Part shown: in pieces, positions 42,280 through 52,515 of the stretch
Layout of the letters: every line of letters begins with the position of its first letter
Numbering within the stretch: the stretch's first letter is position 1
DNA from: Halobacteriovorax marinus
GTDB lineage: Bacteria > Bdellovibrionota > Bacteriovoracia > Bacteriovoracales > Bacteriovoracaceae
Assembly (NCBI GenBank): GCA_002163155.1
Contig: MAAO01000002.1
Location: forward strand, 541,724 to 605,723
Direction: 5' to 3'
DNA: 64,000 nucleotides
Position numbers and translations under genes: made by a program
Notes under the pieces: generated by a model
The model's database searches: none
What the model saw: only the letters and a program-made list of their open reading frames with translations
Told to the model about the DNA's origin: nothing

Positions 42280-45200
42280 TTACCAATCAAATATTAATTC
42301 AGGATACTTTGTCCCATCATTTCTAATTGTCCAAACGGGGCCACCTGCTGGAGGAGGAAGATTATATAGATCGTTTTCAAAAATATCTCTTAGAAACTGT
42401 CCACCGTTTCCAAACGGGTCGTCTTCAACTATGTCCCAACCGTTTAGGCATACAAAACTTAAAGATCCTGATAGTGGGGTTAAACAATATGTCCCCAGGT
42501 CTTTTAGCTGATCAGAGGGCACGTATTGAGTGACATTAGGTAAATCATTTGCTGTATTGGCAATTACTTCTGTCATTGGAGTAGAAGTAAAACCAGCACA
42601 AGTTGTAGAGTTGTCTAAACTCACTGTAATATTAAAAGTATCTGTCACGAAAGTAACTTTATACATGACATCTTTATCTGGATTTATATAGATAAAATCA
42701 TTTACACCTACAGCGGTAGCTCCTCCAAGATTTATATCACATTCGTTTCCGTTTACTACTCCTGAATTGATAGAATTCGCAGTATTAAATGCTGGATTAT
42801 AGGGCTTAGTTCCGTAGAAGGTGAAATTATCGATTGATCCTAAGTCATCCCCAACGATAGGACCATGAAGATTGGTTGGAGAACTATTTAATTCAATGTT
42901 TGTCACAGATAGAGCTCTCTCTATCTGTCCATTGGTATCATTTGTCCCAACTATTCCTCCTACCTTTGTAGAAGTTGCAGTGGAAGAAATAAAAGAATAC
43001 TTAGTGGCAATAACATCTTCTACTTCACCATCATTGATTCCGACAATTCCACCAATATTAGTAGAACTATTAGCTAGCATGATACTCATTGAAGAGGAGG
43101 CCTGTTCTATTTTACCAGTAGCGGTATTTCTTCCAACGATCCCACCTACTTCATTGTGAGTTACACTAGCTGGAGCCATTTGTCCTCGCGCAGCAACTTT
43201 TGAAATGTTTCCTTCGTTCTTTCCAGCAATTCCTCCCACATCAAAAACACCCGAGATATTTACTGAGAAATTATTAATAACGTCATAGATGAGTCCGGTA
43301 GGAGAGTTCACTCCAACGACACCACCGATCTGATTATTTCCTTGAAGTACGGAAGCTACGACACTGGATTTTAAAATTTGACCATGGTTTGTTCCTGCGA
43401 TAACTCCAATTCTATCTTCAGACCCTGAAGCCATTAATAGAGCACCACCAAAGTGAGTATCATAAATCAGTCCACTAGGTTGTATCACTCCAAAAACTCC
43501 GTAATCAGAAATTGTGAAACTAGTTACTTTTAAACTGTGAAGTAGAAAACCATTTCCATCCAGACTTCCTGAAAATGTAGGAACAATCGCAGCTCCAGTA
43601 TTTGCGTAATCAACTAAGTTGATCACATTTTGAAGCGCATAATGTTTCGATGGGTTTGTTTTTATGTCATCAAACTGAGAGTAGCTACAAATATTAATCG
43701 GATTAGCTTGAGATAAGCCTCGACCATTTCCAACTTGGGTCGCTACATTTTGAAGATTAGTTGGATTTAGACAGAGATCATAAATAGGGGCTTCCCAGTT
43801 TGTGAGTCTTGGTAGGTCAGGAGCTGTGTGAGCAAATTTACCTCCGCCATTTATAAATCCAAAAACTGTTCCATCTTGAAAATCACTGATTGTGGAAGGA
43901 GATCCACCCGCACCACCAAGAGTTCCTGAGTTTACAGTATTGGTTGAATAGATAATAGTTTGGGTTGTGGCACCTGCTTGACCAATAGCGTTTCCAACTT
44001 TACAGGTGGTGTCAGCTGCAGCACATACGTTAGAGATGGCCCCTGAGAAATATGATCTTTGTACAAGACCAGATCCTGCCATTCCTAAAAGTCCACCAAG
44101 TTTAAGTGGAGCAGTAGATTCTCCACTCGCTATGTACATATTTGAATAGGAATCAGTAATCGTTCCAGCTCCTGCAAATTCACCAACGAGTCCACCAGCT
44201 GTAGTAAACTGACCAATCATGGCACCATTTGATTTCGCTTCTGCTATGGTCTTTGTCCCTTGGAGTACTCCTGCGATTCCACCAATGCCTGTAGGTGTAC
44301 CACCATTTGAATTGAGTTCTATGATTCCTGAAAATGAAACTCTTGTGAAATCGCCATAGCAATTTCCAATAACTCCACCGATATTTGTACCTTCTGCATC
44401 GATATGACTATCAATGACGTGGATATCTTCAAAGGCTCCTGTGCCTGCAACCATATGTCCAATGGCGCCACCAATATCTCCAACAGAGCCATCAACATAA
44501 GCGTCACGAATTTCAATATTTTTGACTGAAACGGTACCACCGGTGATGCCACCGATTAAAGCTCCAGTACTATTTTGACCTTCAACTTCTATATTTTGAA
44601 TTCTCAAGTTTTTAATTGATCCGCCACCACCGACTTCTCTAAAGAGTCCGATTTTTTGATGACCATCTTCTAAGATAAAGGCGTTTGATATTAAATGACC
44701 GTGTCCCTCAAAACTTCCTGAGTAGGCAGTAGGAGTAGTAATAGTATTCCCACAGGCTCCATATTTTAATCCACCAATGGGATTAACAGAAGTTCCAATA
44801 CTAGCGCAATTAGGAAATCCTAGAGGTTGATTTAATAAGTGTGAATAGCCTCCAAAATCTAGGTCAGCTAGTAATTGAAAATGAGAATTTATACCAGATA
44901 ATTTTCCCGTATCATTTCCTGTTCCGTCGTCATTAGTGTCATCATTTCCGATTCCATTAAATTGCGCCGGGGTACAAATTCCGTAAGGCTCATTAACTGA
45001 TCCAAAACCTGTCGCCAAATCTCCAGCAGCTGGATTAGATAGAGAACAAGCCACATTAGGAGGAGTTGAGTGATAGAGAAGAATTCTTTCAAACCCAGTA
45101 TTTTGCGAATCAACTCTTAGAGAAGGATTGATGTTTGCTCCAGAAGAGTGACCCGGAACAAATGTTCCTAGTTCGTAAACATCATTTATGAATCCTCTAG

Positions 45201-45972
45201 TACTTGAACAATTGTCATCGTAGTAACCTCTAAGAACTGTTCTAAAAGGTGCGTTTGAATTTCCGGTAGGGATATTAATTTTTCCAACATTAGTATTATC
45301 AGTTGTTAAATGAGAGTCTTTAAGAAGAGCACCAGTATAGGTGACATCGAAACATTCTGAAGTTAAATGAGCACTTTGAACAGGAATGATTCCACCAACA
45401 TCTCCCTGAATAAATTCAGGCATGATGACTTTATAAGACTTGTAAAATCCTCGAGTTTTTATTCCCACTGGATCGTATTCACAAGGAACACCACCAGTAG
45501 CTCCCGCCAATGTCTGACATGAAGAGATTTCGACTCTAGGAAATTTATGAAAACCATCATTGGTATCTGTGGCATAAGTAAATTCAGCACCAGTACAATT
45601 TGCATTTGATAAAGAGAGATCAACTGTGACTTCTCCTCCTCCTAATACATTGGACATGGACTTGGCACATCTTGGTTTCCCAGTGAATTGCGCATTGGTA
45701 ACACCGACTAAGCTATCATCCCAAGCAATGGCGTAGAAATCCCAAGTACTATTTTTAAGATTGAGAACTAAATCCCCTGTGGCCGCATTGAGGTTTATGG
45801 AAAAACTCGCTCCCTGATTATTCTTTCCCCACAACATGGCACCGCCACTTGAATTGGAGAGGGAAGCGATACCGCCTAGAATAAATTTGAAATCAGCATC
45901 AGTTTTTCCGGCCTTCTTGGAACAGGATACGCTGAGCATGCAGATAAGAATGATAGTTGATAAGAGCTTCAC
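42280..45972 (-). CDS. Large GLUG-repeat lipoprotein
   Basis: The 1230-residue protein starts with a lipoprotein signal (CMLSVSC, lipobox) and carries two long blocks of GLUG-type repeats (about residues 440-680 and 810-1040). Units read VGGIAGKNEGNISKV, VGGVVGVNSP, VGGIVGRNTATGKIEQAS, LGGLLGMAGSGLVQRSYFSG. GLUG repeats form beta solenoids and are common in surface adhesins and extracellular proteins. The N-terminal 200 residues resemble a fimbrial-like sandwich. It is a likely surface-attachment lipoprotein; its role in prey or self contact is inferred. Confidence 0.8.
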   Translation of the reverse strand: MKLLSTIILICMLSVSCSKKAGKTDADFKFILGGIASLSNSSGGAMLWGKNNQGASFSINLNAATGDLVLNLKNSTWDFYAIAWDDSLVGVTNAQFTGKPRCAKSMSNVLGGGEVTVDLSLSNANCTGAEFTYATDTNDGFHKFPRVEISSCQTLAGATGGVPCEYDPVGIKTRGFYKSYKVIMPEFIQGDVGGIIPVQSAHLTSECFDVTYTGALLKDSHLTTDNTNVGKINIPTGNSNAPFRTVLRGYYDDNCSSTRGFINDVYELGTFVPGHSSGANINPSLRVDSQNTGFERILLYHSTPPNVACSLSNPAAGDLATGFGSVNEPYGICTPAQFNGIGNDDTNDDGTGNDTGKLSGINSHFQLLADLDFGGYSHLLNQPLGFPNCASIGTSVNPIGGLKYGACGNTITTPTAYSGSFEGHGHLISNAFILEDGHQKIGLFREVGGGGSIKNLRIQNIEVEGQNSTGALIGGITGGTVSVKNIEIRDAYVDGSVGDIGGAIGHMVAGTGAFEDIHVIDSHIDAEGTNIGGVIGNCYGDFTRVSFSGIIELNSNGGTPTGIGGIAGVLQGTKTIAEAKSNGAMIGQFTTAGGLVGEFAGAGTITDSYSNMYIASGESTAPLKLGGLLGMAGSGLVQRSYFSGAISNVCAAADTTCKVGNAIGQAGATTQTIIYSTNTVNSGTLGGAGGSPSTISDFQDGTVFGFINGGGKFAHTAPDLPRLTNWEAPIYDLCLNPTNLQNVATQVGNGRGLSQANPINICSYSQFDDIKTNPSKHYALQNVINLVDYANTGAAIVPTFSGSLDGNGFLLHSLKVTSFTISDYGVFGVIQPSGLIYDTHFGGALLMASGSEDRIGVIAGTNHGQILKSSVVASVLQGNNQIGGVVGVNSPTGLIYDVINNFSVNISGVFDVGGIAGKNEGNISKVAARGQMAPASVTHNEVGGIVGRNTATGKIEQASSSMSIMLANSSTNIGGIVGINDGEVEDVIATKYSFISSTATSTKVGGIVGTNDTNGQIERALSVTNIELNSSPTNLHGPIVGDDLGSIDNFTFYGTKPYNPAFNTANSINSGVVNGNECDINLGGATAVGVNDFIYINPDKDVMYKVTFVTDTFNITVSLDNSTTCAGFTSTPMTEVIANTANDLPNVTQYVPSDQLKDLGTYCLTPLSGSLSFVCLNGWDIVEDDPFGNGGQFLRDIFENDLYNLPPPAGGPVWTIRNDGTKYPELIFDW

Positions 45973-46132
45973 AATACTTCCTTTTAAACGAGATAACTCA
46001 TAAGTTTTATCGGCTTAATTAGAATAATCTTTATTGTGAATTTTAAGAAAAAATGGCGTAACTACTTGATATTCAAAATCATTCTTAAGGTTGAATGCCA
46101 CAAATAGTATACAGATTTACTACCTTTGGAAT

Positions 46133-46756
46133 TTAATCGTCGAGTTTGTCCCAATCGATATCTTTTCCAATCGTCACCCCAGAAATAGTCTGCACTACAT
46201 CTTGTTTGATAAAAGGAAAGTTTAAGATTTCTACATTTTCGAATTCGTGCTCATAAGCAATAGTAATGGTCTTTGGAACGAAGTCCGTCAGACTTGTATG
46301 GAAGTAATCTTTTGGCAATGAGGCCATGATATCCACTTCGCCTTCTTCAGTATCTGTAAATTCCATGGGCTTACTGCCAGTATTCTTGACGATAATGGCA
46401 CCTTTTATTTTTGTAGGATCAATATCTTTAGTCAGGTTCCAAGATCCAATATGGAAGAAATCGAGGAAGAACATGGACTTCTTAAACTTGAGTTTCCTAG
46501 GAACCATGAGAGATTGCATGAACTTTCTAGTACTTGAGTCTTTAGACTTGCGCGCAAACTTGTCGGCCAGGGCACTATCTTCAATTCTGATGATGTAGGC
46601 TCCAGGATTCTTAGTCGATAAGAAGAGTATGTATTGGAACGCGATGCTGAATAGAGTAAAGAGTTTATGTTGGTCTAAATGGATATGCGGTTTTTCGCAC
46701 TCCACAAGAGCTTTTACTGATTCGTAGAGGTCTTCTTTACTAATATCACTTTTCAT
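46133..46756 (-). CDS. Conserved-looking cytoplasmic protein of unknown function
   Basis: The 207-residue protein has no signal peptide or membrane segment beyond a mildly hydrophobic helix (LFSIAFQYILFLST). It contains GAIIVKNTGSKPMEFTDTEEGEVD in the middle and ends in an acidic tail, DIDWDKLDD. No domain recognised. It is a single gene divergent from EF-G. Confidence 0.6.
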   Translation of the reverse strand: MKSDISKEDLYESVKALVECEKPHIHLDQHKLFTLFSIAFQYILFLSTKNPGAYIIRIEDSALADKFARKSKDSSTRKFMQSLMVPRKLKFKKSMFFLDFFHIGSWNLTKDIDPTKIKGAIIVKNTGSKPMEFTDTEEGEVDIMASLPKDYFHTSLTDFVPKTITIAYEHEFENVEILNFPFIKQDVVQTISGVTIGKDIDWDKLDD

Positions 46757-46976
46757 AGAGGGGCAGCGCCTATTTTGGTCAAATTAATTTTTGTGTGAGG
46801 ATTTAATTAAGGATTATAGGCCATCTTGTCAATGGACTTAGATAAATCTTCTTAAAATTTATGTTTTTAAGCCAAGTTGCCGATTGACTCATGCACTTAA
46901 TTTCACTAATATGCGTGTTTAAAAAGCGTTTATATAAAATAAATATAGTCTATTATTACTCAATGGAGCGAAGACA

Positions 46977-49139
46977 ATGATTACAAACAAGCTAATGGCG
47001 AAAACTAGAAATATTGGTATTTCTGCCCACATCGACTCTGGTAAGACAACTCTTACTGAAAGAATCCTTTTCTACTGTGACATGATTCACAAGATTGAAG
47101 ATGTTCGTGGTGGTGGTGATGGTGCGAAGATGGACCATATGGAACTTGAAAAAGAAAAAGGTATTACAATTACTTCTGCAGCAACGACTGTTTTCTGGAA
47201 AGGAATTACTGGAAAAGGGACAACTTTTGCTGACGGAATTGAAAAAGATACTAAGATTAATATTATCGATACTCCGGGTCACGTTGACTTTACAGTTGAA
47301 GTAGAAAGATCTCTTCGTGTTCTTGATGGAGCTATCCTAGTTCTTTGTTCTGTATCTGGTGTTCAGTCTCAGTCAATTACAGTTGATAGACAAATGAAGC
47401 GTTACAATGTTCCAAGACTTGCTTTCTTAAACAAGATGGACAGAATGGGAGCCAGTGCTTTCAATGGTAGAGATGCCCTTAGAGATAAACTAAACCACAA
47501 TGCAGTTCTTATGCAATGTCCAATTGGAGCGGAAGAAAACTTCATTGGTATGGTTGATTTAATTACAAAAGTTGCTTACTACTTTGATGGTGAGAACGGT
47601 GAAAATATTAGAGAAGAAGAGTGTCCAGCTGACCTCGTTGATAAAGTAACAGAACTTCGTTCTGAAATGCTTGATGTAATTGCTGAGTATGATGACGAAG
47701 TAATGGAAAAGTACTTAGAAGGTAATGAGCCAACTGTAGAAGAACTACACAAGTGTGTTAAGGCCGGAGTTCAATCTCTAAAATTAACTCCTGTTTTCAT
47801 GGGTTCTGCCTTTAAAAACAAAGGTGTTCAAGTTCTTATGGAAGCGGTAGCAAGATACCTTCCTTCTCCACTTACTTGTGTACCTCCAGTTGCTAAGAGT
47901 GCTAAGGATGAAGAAATTGCAATTTCTCCAAATCCTGATGAAGAACTATTAGCAATGGCGTTCAAAATTACTGAAGAGCAATTTGGACAATTAACTTATA
48001 CAAGAATCTATAGAGGAACTCTTAATAAGGGTGAGACTGTTTTCAATTCAAGAACTGGTAAGAAAGTTAGAGTTGGTAGAATGGTTAGAATGAACTCTAA
48101 CGATAGAGAAAATATTGATACTGCTCACGCAGGAGATATTATTGCAATCGTTGGTATTGACTGTGCTTCAGGTGATACTTTTGTTGGTGACGACAGAACA
48201 GTTGGTCTTTCTTTAGAAGGTATCCACGTTCCAATCCCAGTAATTGAGCTTTCAATTTCTTGTAAAGATAAGAACGAGCAAACAAGAATGTCTAAAGGTC
48301 TTGCAAAATTCCTTAAAGAAGATCCAACTTTTCACGTTTTCACAGATGAAGAATCAGGTGAAACAAGAATTGCTGGTATGGGTGAGCTTCACCTTGAAAT
48401 TTATGTTGAAAGACTTAAGCGTGAGTTCCAAGCAGAAGTTATTGTTGGTGCTCCTCAGGTTAACTACAGAGAAACTATTAGAGTTGAAGCTGAATTTGAT
48501 TATACTCACAAGAAGCAATCAGGTGGGTCAGGTCAATTTGGTCAGGTTGTTGGTATTCTTAAGCCACTTGCTGATGAAGATAAAGATACTGAAGATCAAG
48601 TATTTAAGTTTCATAACCAGATTAAAGGTGGTTCAGTTCCTAACGAATTTATCGGTGCCTGTGAAAAAGGTTTCCAAGATATTATGGATAAAGGTCCTCT
48701 TGCTGCATTCCCAGTTATTAACTGTGAAATTTTCCTTCAAGACGGTAAGTATCACGATGTAGATTCATCTGATATGGCATTCCGTATTGCTTCTAGACAA
48801 GCAATGAGACAAGCAATTAACAACGCTCAGCCAGTTATCATGGAGCCAATCATGAAGGTTGAAGTTACAACTCCTGATGAGTATCAGGGTGGTGTTATTG
48901 GTGATCTTTCTTCTAGAAGAGGAGTTATCCAAGGTTCTGAAACTGATCCAGGTGGAGAAGTTATCATTAACGCTGAAGTTCCACTTTCTGAGATGTTCGG
49001 TTACTCAAATGACCTTAGATCAATGTCTGCTGGTAAAGCGACTTACACAATGGAATTTGCTAAGTATAGTGATTGTCCGTCGAGCATCCAAAAGGATGTT
49101 ATGAAGGCAAGAGCTGAGAAATTAGCTAATGACGAATAA
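46977..49139 (+). CDS. fusA: Elongation factor G
   Basis: The 720-residue GTPase has the G1 motif AHIDSGKTT, a switch I region with GITITSAATTVFW, G3 DTPGHVDF, G4 NKMDR and the EF-G domain order through domain V (LSSRRGVIQG, MFGYSNDLRSMSAGKATYTMEF). It catalyses translocation and, with ribosome recycling factor, recycling. The AHIDSGKTT form (not AHIDAGKTT of enteric EF-G) and length above 700 fit the mitochondrial/spirochaete-like EF-G type (spdEFG-like), based on memory of that family. It is not next to rpsL, rpsG or tuf, so it may be one of two EF-G genes. Strong promoter and terminator signals flank it. Confidence 0.95.
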   Translation: MITNKLMAKTRNIGISAHIDSGKTTLTERILFYCDMIHKIEDVRGGGDGAKMDHMELEKEKGITITSAATTVFWKGITGKGTTFADGIEKDTKINIIDTPGHVDFTVEVERSLRVLDGAILVLCSVSGVQSQSITVDRQMKRYNVPRLAFLNKMDRMGASAFNGRDALRDKLNHNAVLMQCPIGAEENFIGMVDLITKVAYYFDGENGENIREEECPADLVDKVTELRSEMLDVIAEYDDEVMEKYLEGNEPTVEELHKCVKAGVQSLKLTPVFMGSAFKNKGVQVLMEAVARYLPSPLTCVPPVAKSAKDEEIAISPNPDEELLAMAFKITEEQFGQLTYTRIYRGTLNKGETVFNSRTGKKVRVGRMVRMNSNDRENIDTAHAGDIIAIVGIDCASGDTFVGDDRTVGLSLEGIHVPIPVIELSISCKDKNEQTRMSKGLAKFLKEDPTFHVFTDEESGETRIAGMGELHLEIYVERLKREFQAEVIVGAPQVNYRETIRVEAEFDYTHKKQSGGSGQFGQVVGILKPLADEDKDTEDQVFKFHNQIKGGSVPNEFIGACEKGFQDIMDKGPLAAFPVINCEIFLQDGKYHDVDSSDMAFRIASRQAMRQAINNAQPVIMEPIMKVEVTTPDEYQGGVIGDLSSRRGVIQGSETDPGGEVIINAEVPLSEMFGYSNDLRSMSAGKATYTMEFAKYSDCPSSIQKDVMKARAEKLANDE

Positions 49140-49166
49140 TCTTTAAATTTAAATTTTAAGATATAG

Positions 49167-49193
49167 AGGCCTCCTTTTTGGAGGCCTTTTTTT
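49167..49193 (+). terminator. Intrinsic terminator of fusA
   Basis: AGGCCTCC (49167-49174) and GGAGGCCT (49180-49187) form a perfect 8-bp stem with a T5 loop, followed by a run of T. It lies 28 bp after the EF-G stop. Confidence 0.95.
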
Positions 49194-49727
49194 ATTTCAT
49201 TTTTAGTTTCTTTATCTCATCTTCAAGCGTCTTGAATCTCTTTTCAAATTTTGATGTATTCTTATAAAGCACGACTAAGTCCTGTTCGATTCTCTTTTCA
49301 AAATTTGAAAAAGTTTTGGAGAGGTGATCATTATTTTTAAGCTCCATCATCAAGTTTTCATTCTTTAGAATAAAGCGTCTCAAATGAGTAAAGGCCCTAA
49401 TAATGAATAAACCCATTTGCACTGCCTTTTCGGTTTTCAAGACGAAGGAAAGTACAAAACAACCAGATTCGGTAAATACAAATGGTGGATTTCTTTTCAT
49501 GTAATTATAGTCGTTTACCCCACCCATGGTCGCATTTTACGACCATAGGGTAGCTAACTCACTAGAGTTAGGTTTAAACATTAAGTCATCTGGAAACCTT
49601 TCGATATTTCGTTTTACCTGTTCGTTCAATCGTTTACTTCCACTCCATATAGCTCTGCTAGATCTCTATCGAGCATGTGACTTTAATAAATAGAAATCTG
49701 GTTTTGGATATCGAGAAGTTCGTTCAT
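49192..49727 (-). pseudogene. Decayed ORF6N domain gene
   Basis: Only the last 111 codons are open (PFVFTESGCFVLSFVLKTEKAV... to a coiled-coil end), but upstream bases still spell the family start: MNELLDIQNQISIY, then SHMLDRDLAELYGVEV, then LNEQVKRNIERFPDDLMFK. Three lesions break it: a TAA at 49683-49685, a one-base loss near 49629-49635 where GVEV(N)RLNEQ should read through, and a TAA at 49537-49539. An AGGAG ribosome site remains before ATG 49727. The intact relative is at 61913. ORF6N is a DNA-associated domain of phage and mobile-element proteins. Confidence 0.85.
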
Positions 49728-49882
49728 GAAATATCTTTGCTCCTAATTTATAACTGAATGATTCTTGATAACTTGATTAATTCCAACTCTTTGAGGCACC
49801 ACTCCTGTGCTAAGTAACCAGAATTTCGAAATACTTTGTTCTTTTTAAGTTTCAAATTACAATGAACCGATAAGGTTAGGTA

Positions 49883-50338
49883 ATGAAATTAAAGACTTTG
49901 CTCCCATTTCTCATCACTCTTTTCATATGTTCCAATACATATGCTGCCTCTGTGCACGAGAGTGAAATCAGATCCCTTGTGAAGGATTTAAATTCTCTTT
50001 CTCTAGAGTCAACGTGGCGAGCAGAGCCGCTCCCAACTCTTCCTCTCATTTACTTCTCTTCAAATATTTTAACCAAGAAGAAGAGTCATCACTCTATTTC
50101 GGTTGCTTACTTTGATTCTAAGGATAAGAAGATTTCTGCATATAAAAAGAAGTTAAAAAAGAAACACAACGTGAAAGAGTTCTACCGCGTAAATTTAAAA
50201 GATAAGAGTGGTGCTCAATTTTGGCATTTCGGAAAGAAGTTTTCCTATTCAGTTCATGTGGTTGGATTAAATACTCTCACCACTAAACTTAAATCACAGA
50301 TTCTTAAAAAGGTTTTAAATCATGAAAAATCTTTTTAA
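49883..50338 (+). CDS. Small secreted protein
   Basis: The 151-residue protein has a signal peptide (LITLFICSNTYA) and a mature, mostly beta/alpha mixed domain with no Cys. No family recognised. It overlaps the following gene by 17 bp, so both are probably one unit. Confidence 0.7.
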   Translation: MKLKTLLPFLITLFICSNTYAASVHESEIRSLVKDLNSLSLESTWRAEPLPTLPLIYFSSNILTKKKSHHSISVAYFDSKDKKISAYKKKLKKKHNVKEFYRVNLKDKSGAQFWHFGKKFSYSVHVVGLNTLTTKLKSQILKKVLNHEKSF

Positions 50339-51869
50339 GGTTCTCTCTATATTCTTTTTCTTGTCCTTCTCGCTCTCAGCGAAAGAGTGCGGCGAGGAAA
50401 TCGTCTCTTCAAGTGATGTAAAAAAAGCGCAAGATCTTTGTCGCAATATTTCTAAATCAACTATTCTCCTAGATGGTGAGAGCAATGAGGAGAACTCCCT
50501 CGCTAAGGGCCTAGCCTTCGGTGCTCTTAGATGTTTTCAAGGAATAGGGGATTCACTTATTGAGTTGGCACAAATGGTTCCAGCTCTCTATGACATGGCG
50601 GTAAAAGGAGCTAGTCACTTACCTGATCTCTATGACTCTGCCGTTGAACAATTAAGTTACGCTCCAGAATATCTAGATGCTGCCAGTGATAAGTTCTCTA
50701 AGTGGCGCGAAGAGAGTTACGCCTCAGTTGTGAGTTGGCTAGAAGATAACGATGACCCTAGTGAGTTTATCAGTAAAATCCACCAGTCTCATGTGAATGC
50801 AGCTAAGAAGACTCTAGCAAAAGCTAAAGAGCTTAAAAAGTTAGTAGAATTTGTTAGTGAGCGCGTGGCGATAAAAATAAAAAATGAATACTCTGAATTT
50901 CAATGCCTACCACCGAGCATTCAAACAAAAGTTCTCTGTGGTGCCATTACTGATATCACCTCTGCCATTTTACCAGTGGGAGCTGTGCTGTCTGGAAGTA
51001 TTAAGATGGCACGTTTCACTTCAAAAATTGATAAAGTGATCGACTCTAATTTCTCATTTTTAAAACAAGATATCTATCCAAAGAAGAAACCAAAGCCAGG
51101 TAGTAAATTAAATTCAGCAGAGAAGAAAGATCTCTTGGCCTTCTCTAAGAAAATGCGAAGTGGAAAAAAGATCTCCGCCTCTGAGGAAGCAAAATATCTC
51201 GCTCTCTTACAAAGGGCGAATCCCTTAGGTAAGGTGATGAAGAGAGGACTTAGTAAAGAGGAAGCTCTCTTTACAGAGAACGCACTTAAGAAAATTTATA
51301 GTAAAGAATATATTAGCGCAGAAGATTTACTGCGCGCTTCAGGAAATTTAAAATCAAGAACTCCTCCTCTCATTATGGTTTCAGGTCAAAATGATATGGC
51401 CAAAATAAAAGAGTCAGGAAGAATCTGGGGACAAACTGAGGGACATGTCTACGCTGCTAGTAAACCTATAAAGACAAAGTGGGATAGAGCTAAGTCTGGT
51501 GTCCACGATGAGAAAGAGGGAACAGTTCTCTTCTCTGGAGAGTCGGCGGCCCTTTTTAAAAATCATGAAGTGAAAGGAATTTATAGTGGTATTAAAAACC
51601 TCGCGGGTCAAAAGCGTGGTCCCTTTGGAGATATCATCATTGAAGAATTTAGAGAAGAAGTGGTTGCTGGTAAAACAGTATTTGTGATTACAAAAGCGCG
51701 TAGAGCAAAAGACGCTGCCAATAAGAGTGAAAAACTTCATGCGGGGCAATCGACTCTTTGGGCCGGAACAAAGGCCACTGGACGAGTGGTTGGTATTGAC
51801 GGTGGAATTGGAGCGGGGAGCGCGGGAACTGGATTTCTTCTATGGTTAAATTCTCCCTACGCCGAGTAG
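50322..51869 (+). CDS. Secreted multidomain protein with possible toxin-type C-terminus
   Basis: The 515-residue product has a signal peptide (FFFLSFSLSA). Residues 25-215 form a helical segment with several Cys (ECGEE, DLCRN, LRCFQG, QCLPP, VLCGA). A hydrophobic stretch follows (AITDITSAILPVGAVLSGSIKMA), then a charged linker. The last ~170 residues (from PPLIMVSGQNDMAKIKESG) form a compact domain with RIWGQTEGHVYAA and YSGIKNLAGQ that faintly recalls C-terminal domains of polymorphic toxins, possibly ADP-ribosyltransferase-like. That last point is speculation from pattern, not a match I can confirm. Confidence 0.5.
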   Translation: MKNLFKVLSIFFFLSFSLSAKECGEEIVSSSDVKKAQDLCRNISKSTILLDGESNEENSLAKGLAFGALRCFQGIGDSLIELAQMVPALYDMAVKGASHLPDLYDSAVEQLSYAPEYLDAASDKFSKWREESYASVVSWLEDNDDPSEFISKIHQSHVNAAKKTLAKAKELKKLVEFVSERVAIKIKNEYSEFQCLPPSIQTKVLCGAITDITSAILPVGAVLSGSIKMARFTSKIDKVIDSNFSFLKQDIYPKKKPKPGSKLNSAEKKDLLAFSKKMRSGKKISASEEAKYLALLQRANPLGKVMKRGLSKEEALFTENALKKIYSKEYISAEDLLRASGNLKSRTPPLIMVSGQNDMAKIKESGRIWGQTEGHVYAASKPIKTKWDRAKSGVHDEKEGTVLFSGESAALFKNHEVKGIYSGIKNLAGQKRGPFGDIIIEEFREEVVAGKTVFVITKARRAKDAANKSEKLHAGQSTLWAGTKATGRVVGIDGGIGAGSAGTGFLLWLNSPYAE

Positions 51870-51871
51870 GA

Positions 51872-52381
51872 TTATTTCAAAACTAAAATATCTTCTAGAA
51901 AAAAAGCTGAGAGTTCTTGGCGACCTTTGAGATTTGATTTCTGATAGAGATTTGAGCAATGTTGTTTGATAGTTTTCTCACTCGTGTCTCTCACATCAGA
52001 AATTTCTTTTAAGGAGAGTCCTTTTAAAAGTAGAAGTGCTACATCGGTTTCAGATTTCGTAAACTTCCACTCATCTAATTGTTCATTAATCTTTTCACCA
52101 AGTCCCTGACTCAAACTCTTGGTTTCACCTTTGTAGTGATCGAGATCTGTTTGTAGTTGAATAATATTTACTTGGTGTTCTTTGTTGACCTTTCTAGTCA
52201 GAATAAATTTAATCCACAGAACTAAGAGACCACTCAAACCTAGAACCATAATGAGCGACTCTTTATAAACATGACTTAAACTAGAGCCTTCTTGTACATC
52301 TTCATAGATATCTAGCGCCAAAAGAAATGACGTGAAAATAAATATTAGTGTTAAAATGTATCTCTCGTTCTTGTTAAGCAT
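51872..52381 (-). CDS. Membrane-anchored LuxR-type transcriptional regulator
   Basis: The 169-residue protein has two membrane segments (ILTLIFIFTSFLLAL and LIMVLGLSGLLVLWIKFIL), a coiled linker, and a C-terminal LuxR/GerE helix-turn-helix: FTKSETDVALLLLKGLSLKEISDVRDTSEKTIKQHCSNLYQKSNLKGRQEL. This places a DNA-binding domain at the inner membrane. It is divergently transcribed from the polyketide operon and is the obvious candidate regulator of it. No sensor or receiver domain is present. Confidence 0.8.
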   Translation of the reverse strand: MLNKNERYILTLIFIFTSFLLALDIYEDVQEGSSLSHVYKESLIMVLGLSGLLVLWIKFILTRKVNKEHQVNIIQLQTDLDHYKGETKSLSQGLGEKINEQLDEWKFTKSETDVALLLLKGLSLKEISDVRDTSEKTIKQHCSNLYQKSNLKGRQELSAFFLEDILVLK

Positions 52382-52515
52382 ATTTCTAGTAGGTCTTTGG
52401 TTGTAGATGTATCTATTAAGTTATTGTTTTCCTATAATATAGAGGAATCTAAGACCTTGGTCCAATAGTAAATGGTGAGTTCCTAGAGCAAGATATTGGT
52501 TATCGGAGGTAACTA

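Noticed and set aside
48244..48762. 172-codon frame inside EF-G
   Set aside because: Frame-shifted shadow of fusA, Leu/Lys-rich low-quality sequence without a ribosome site.
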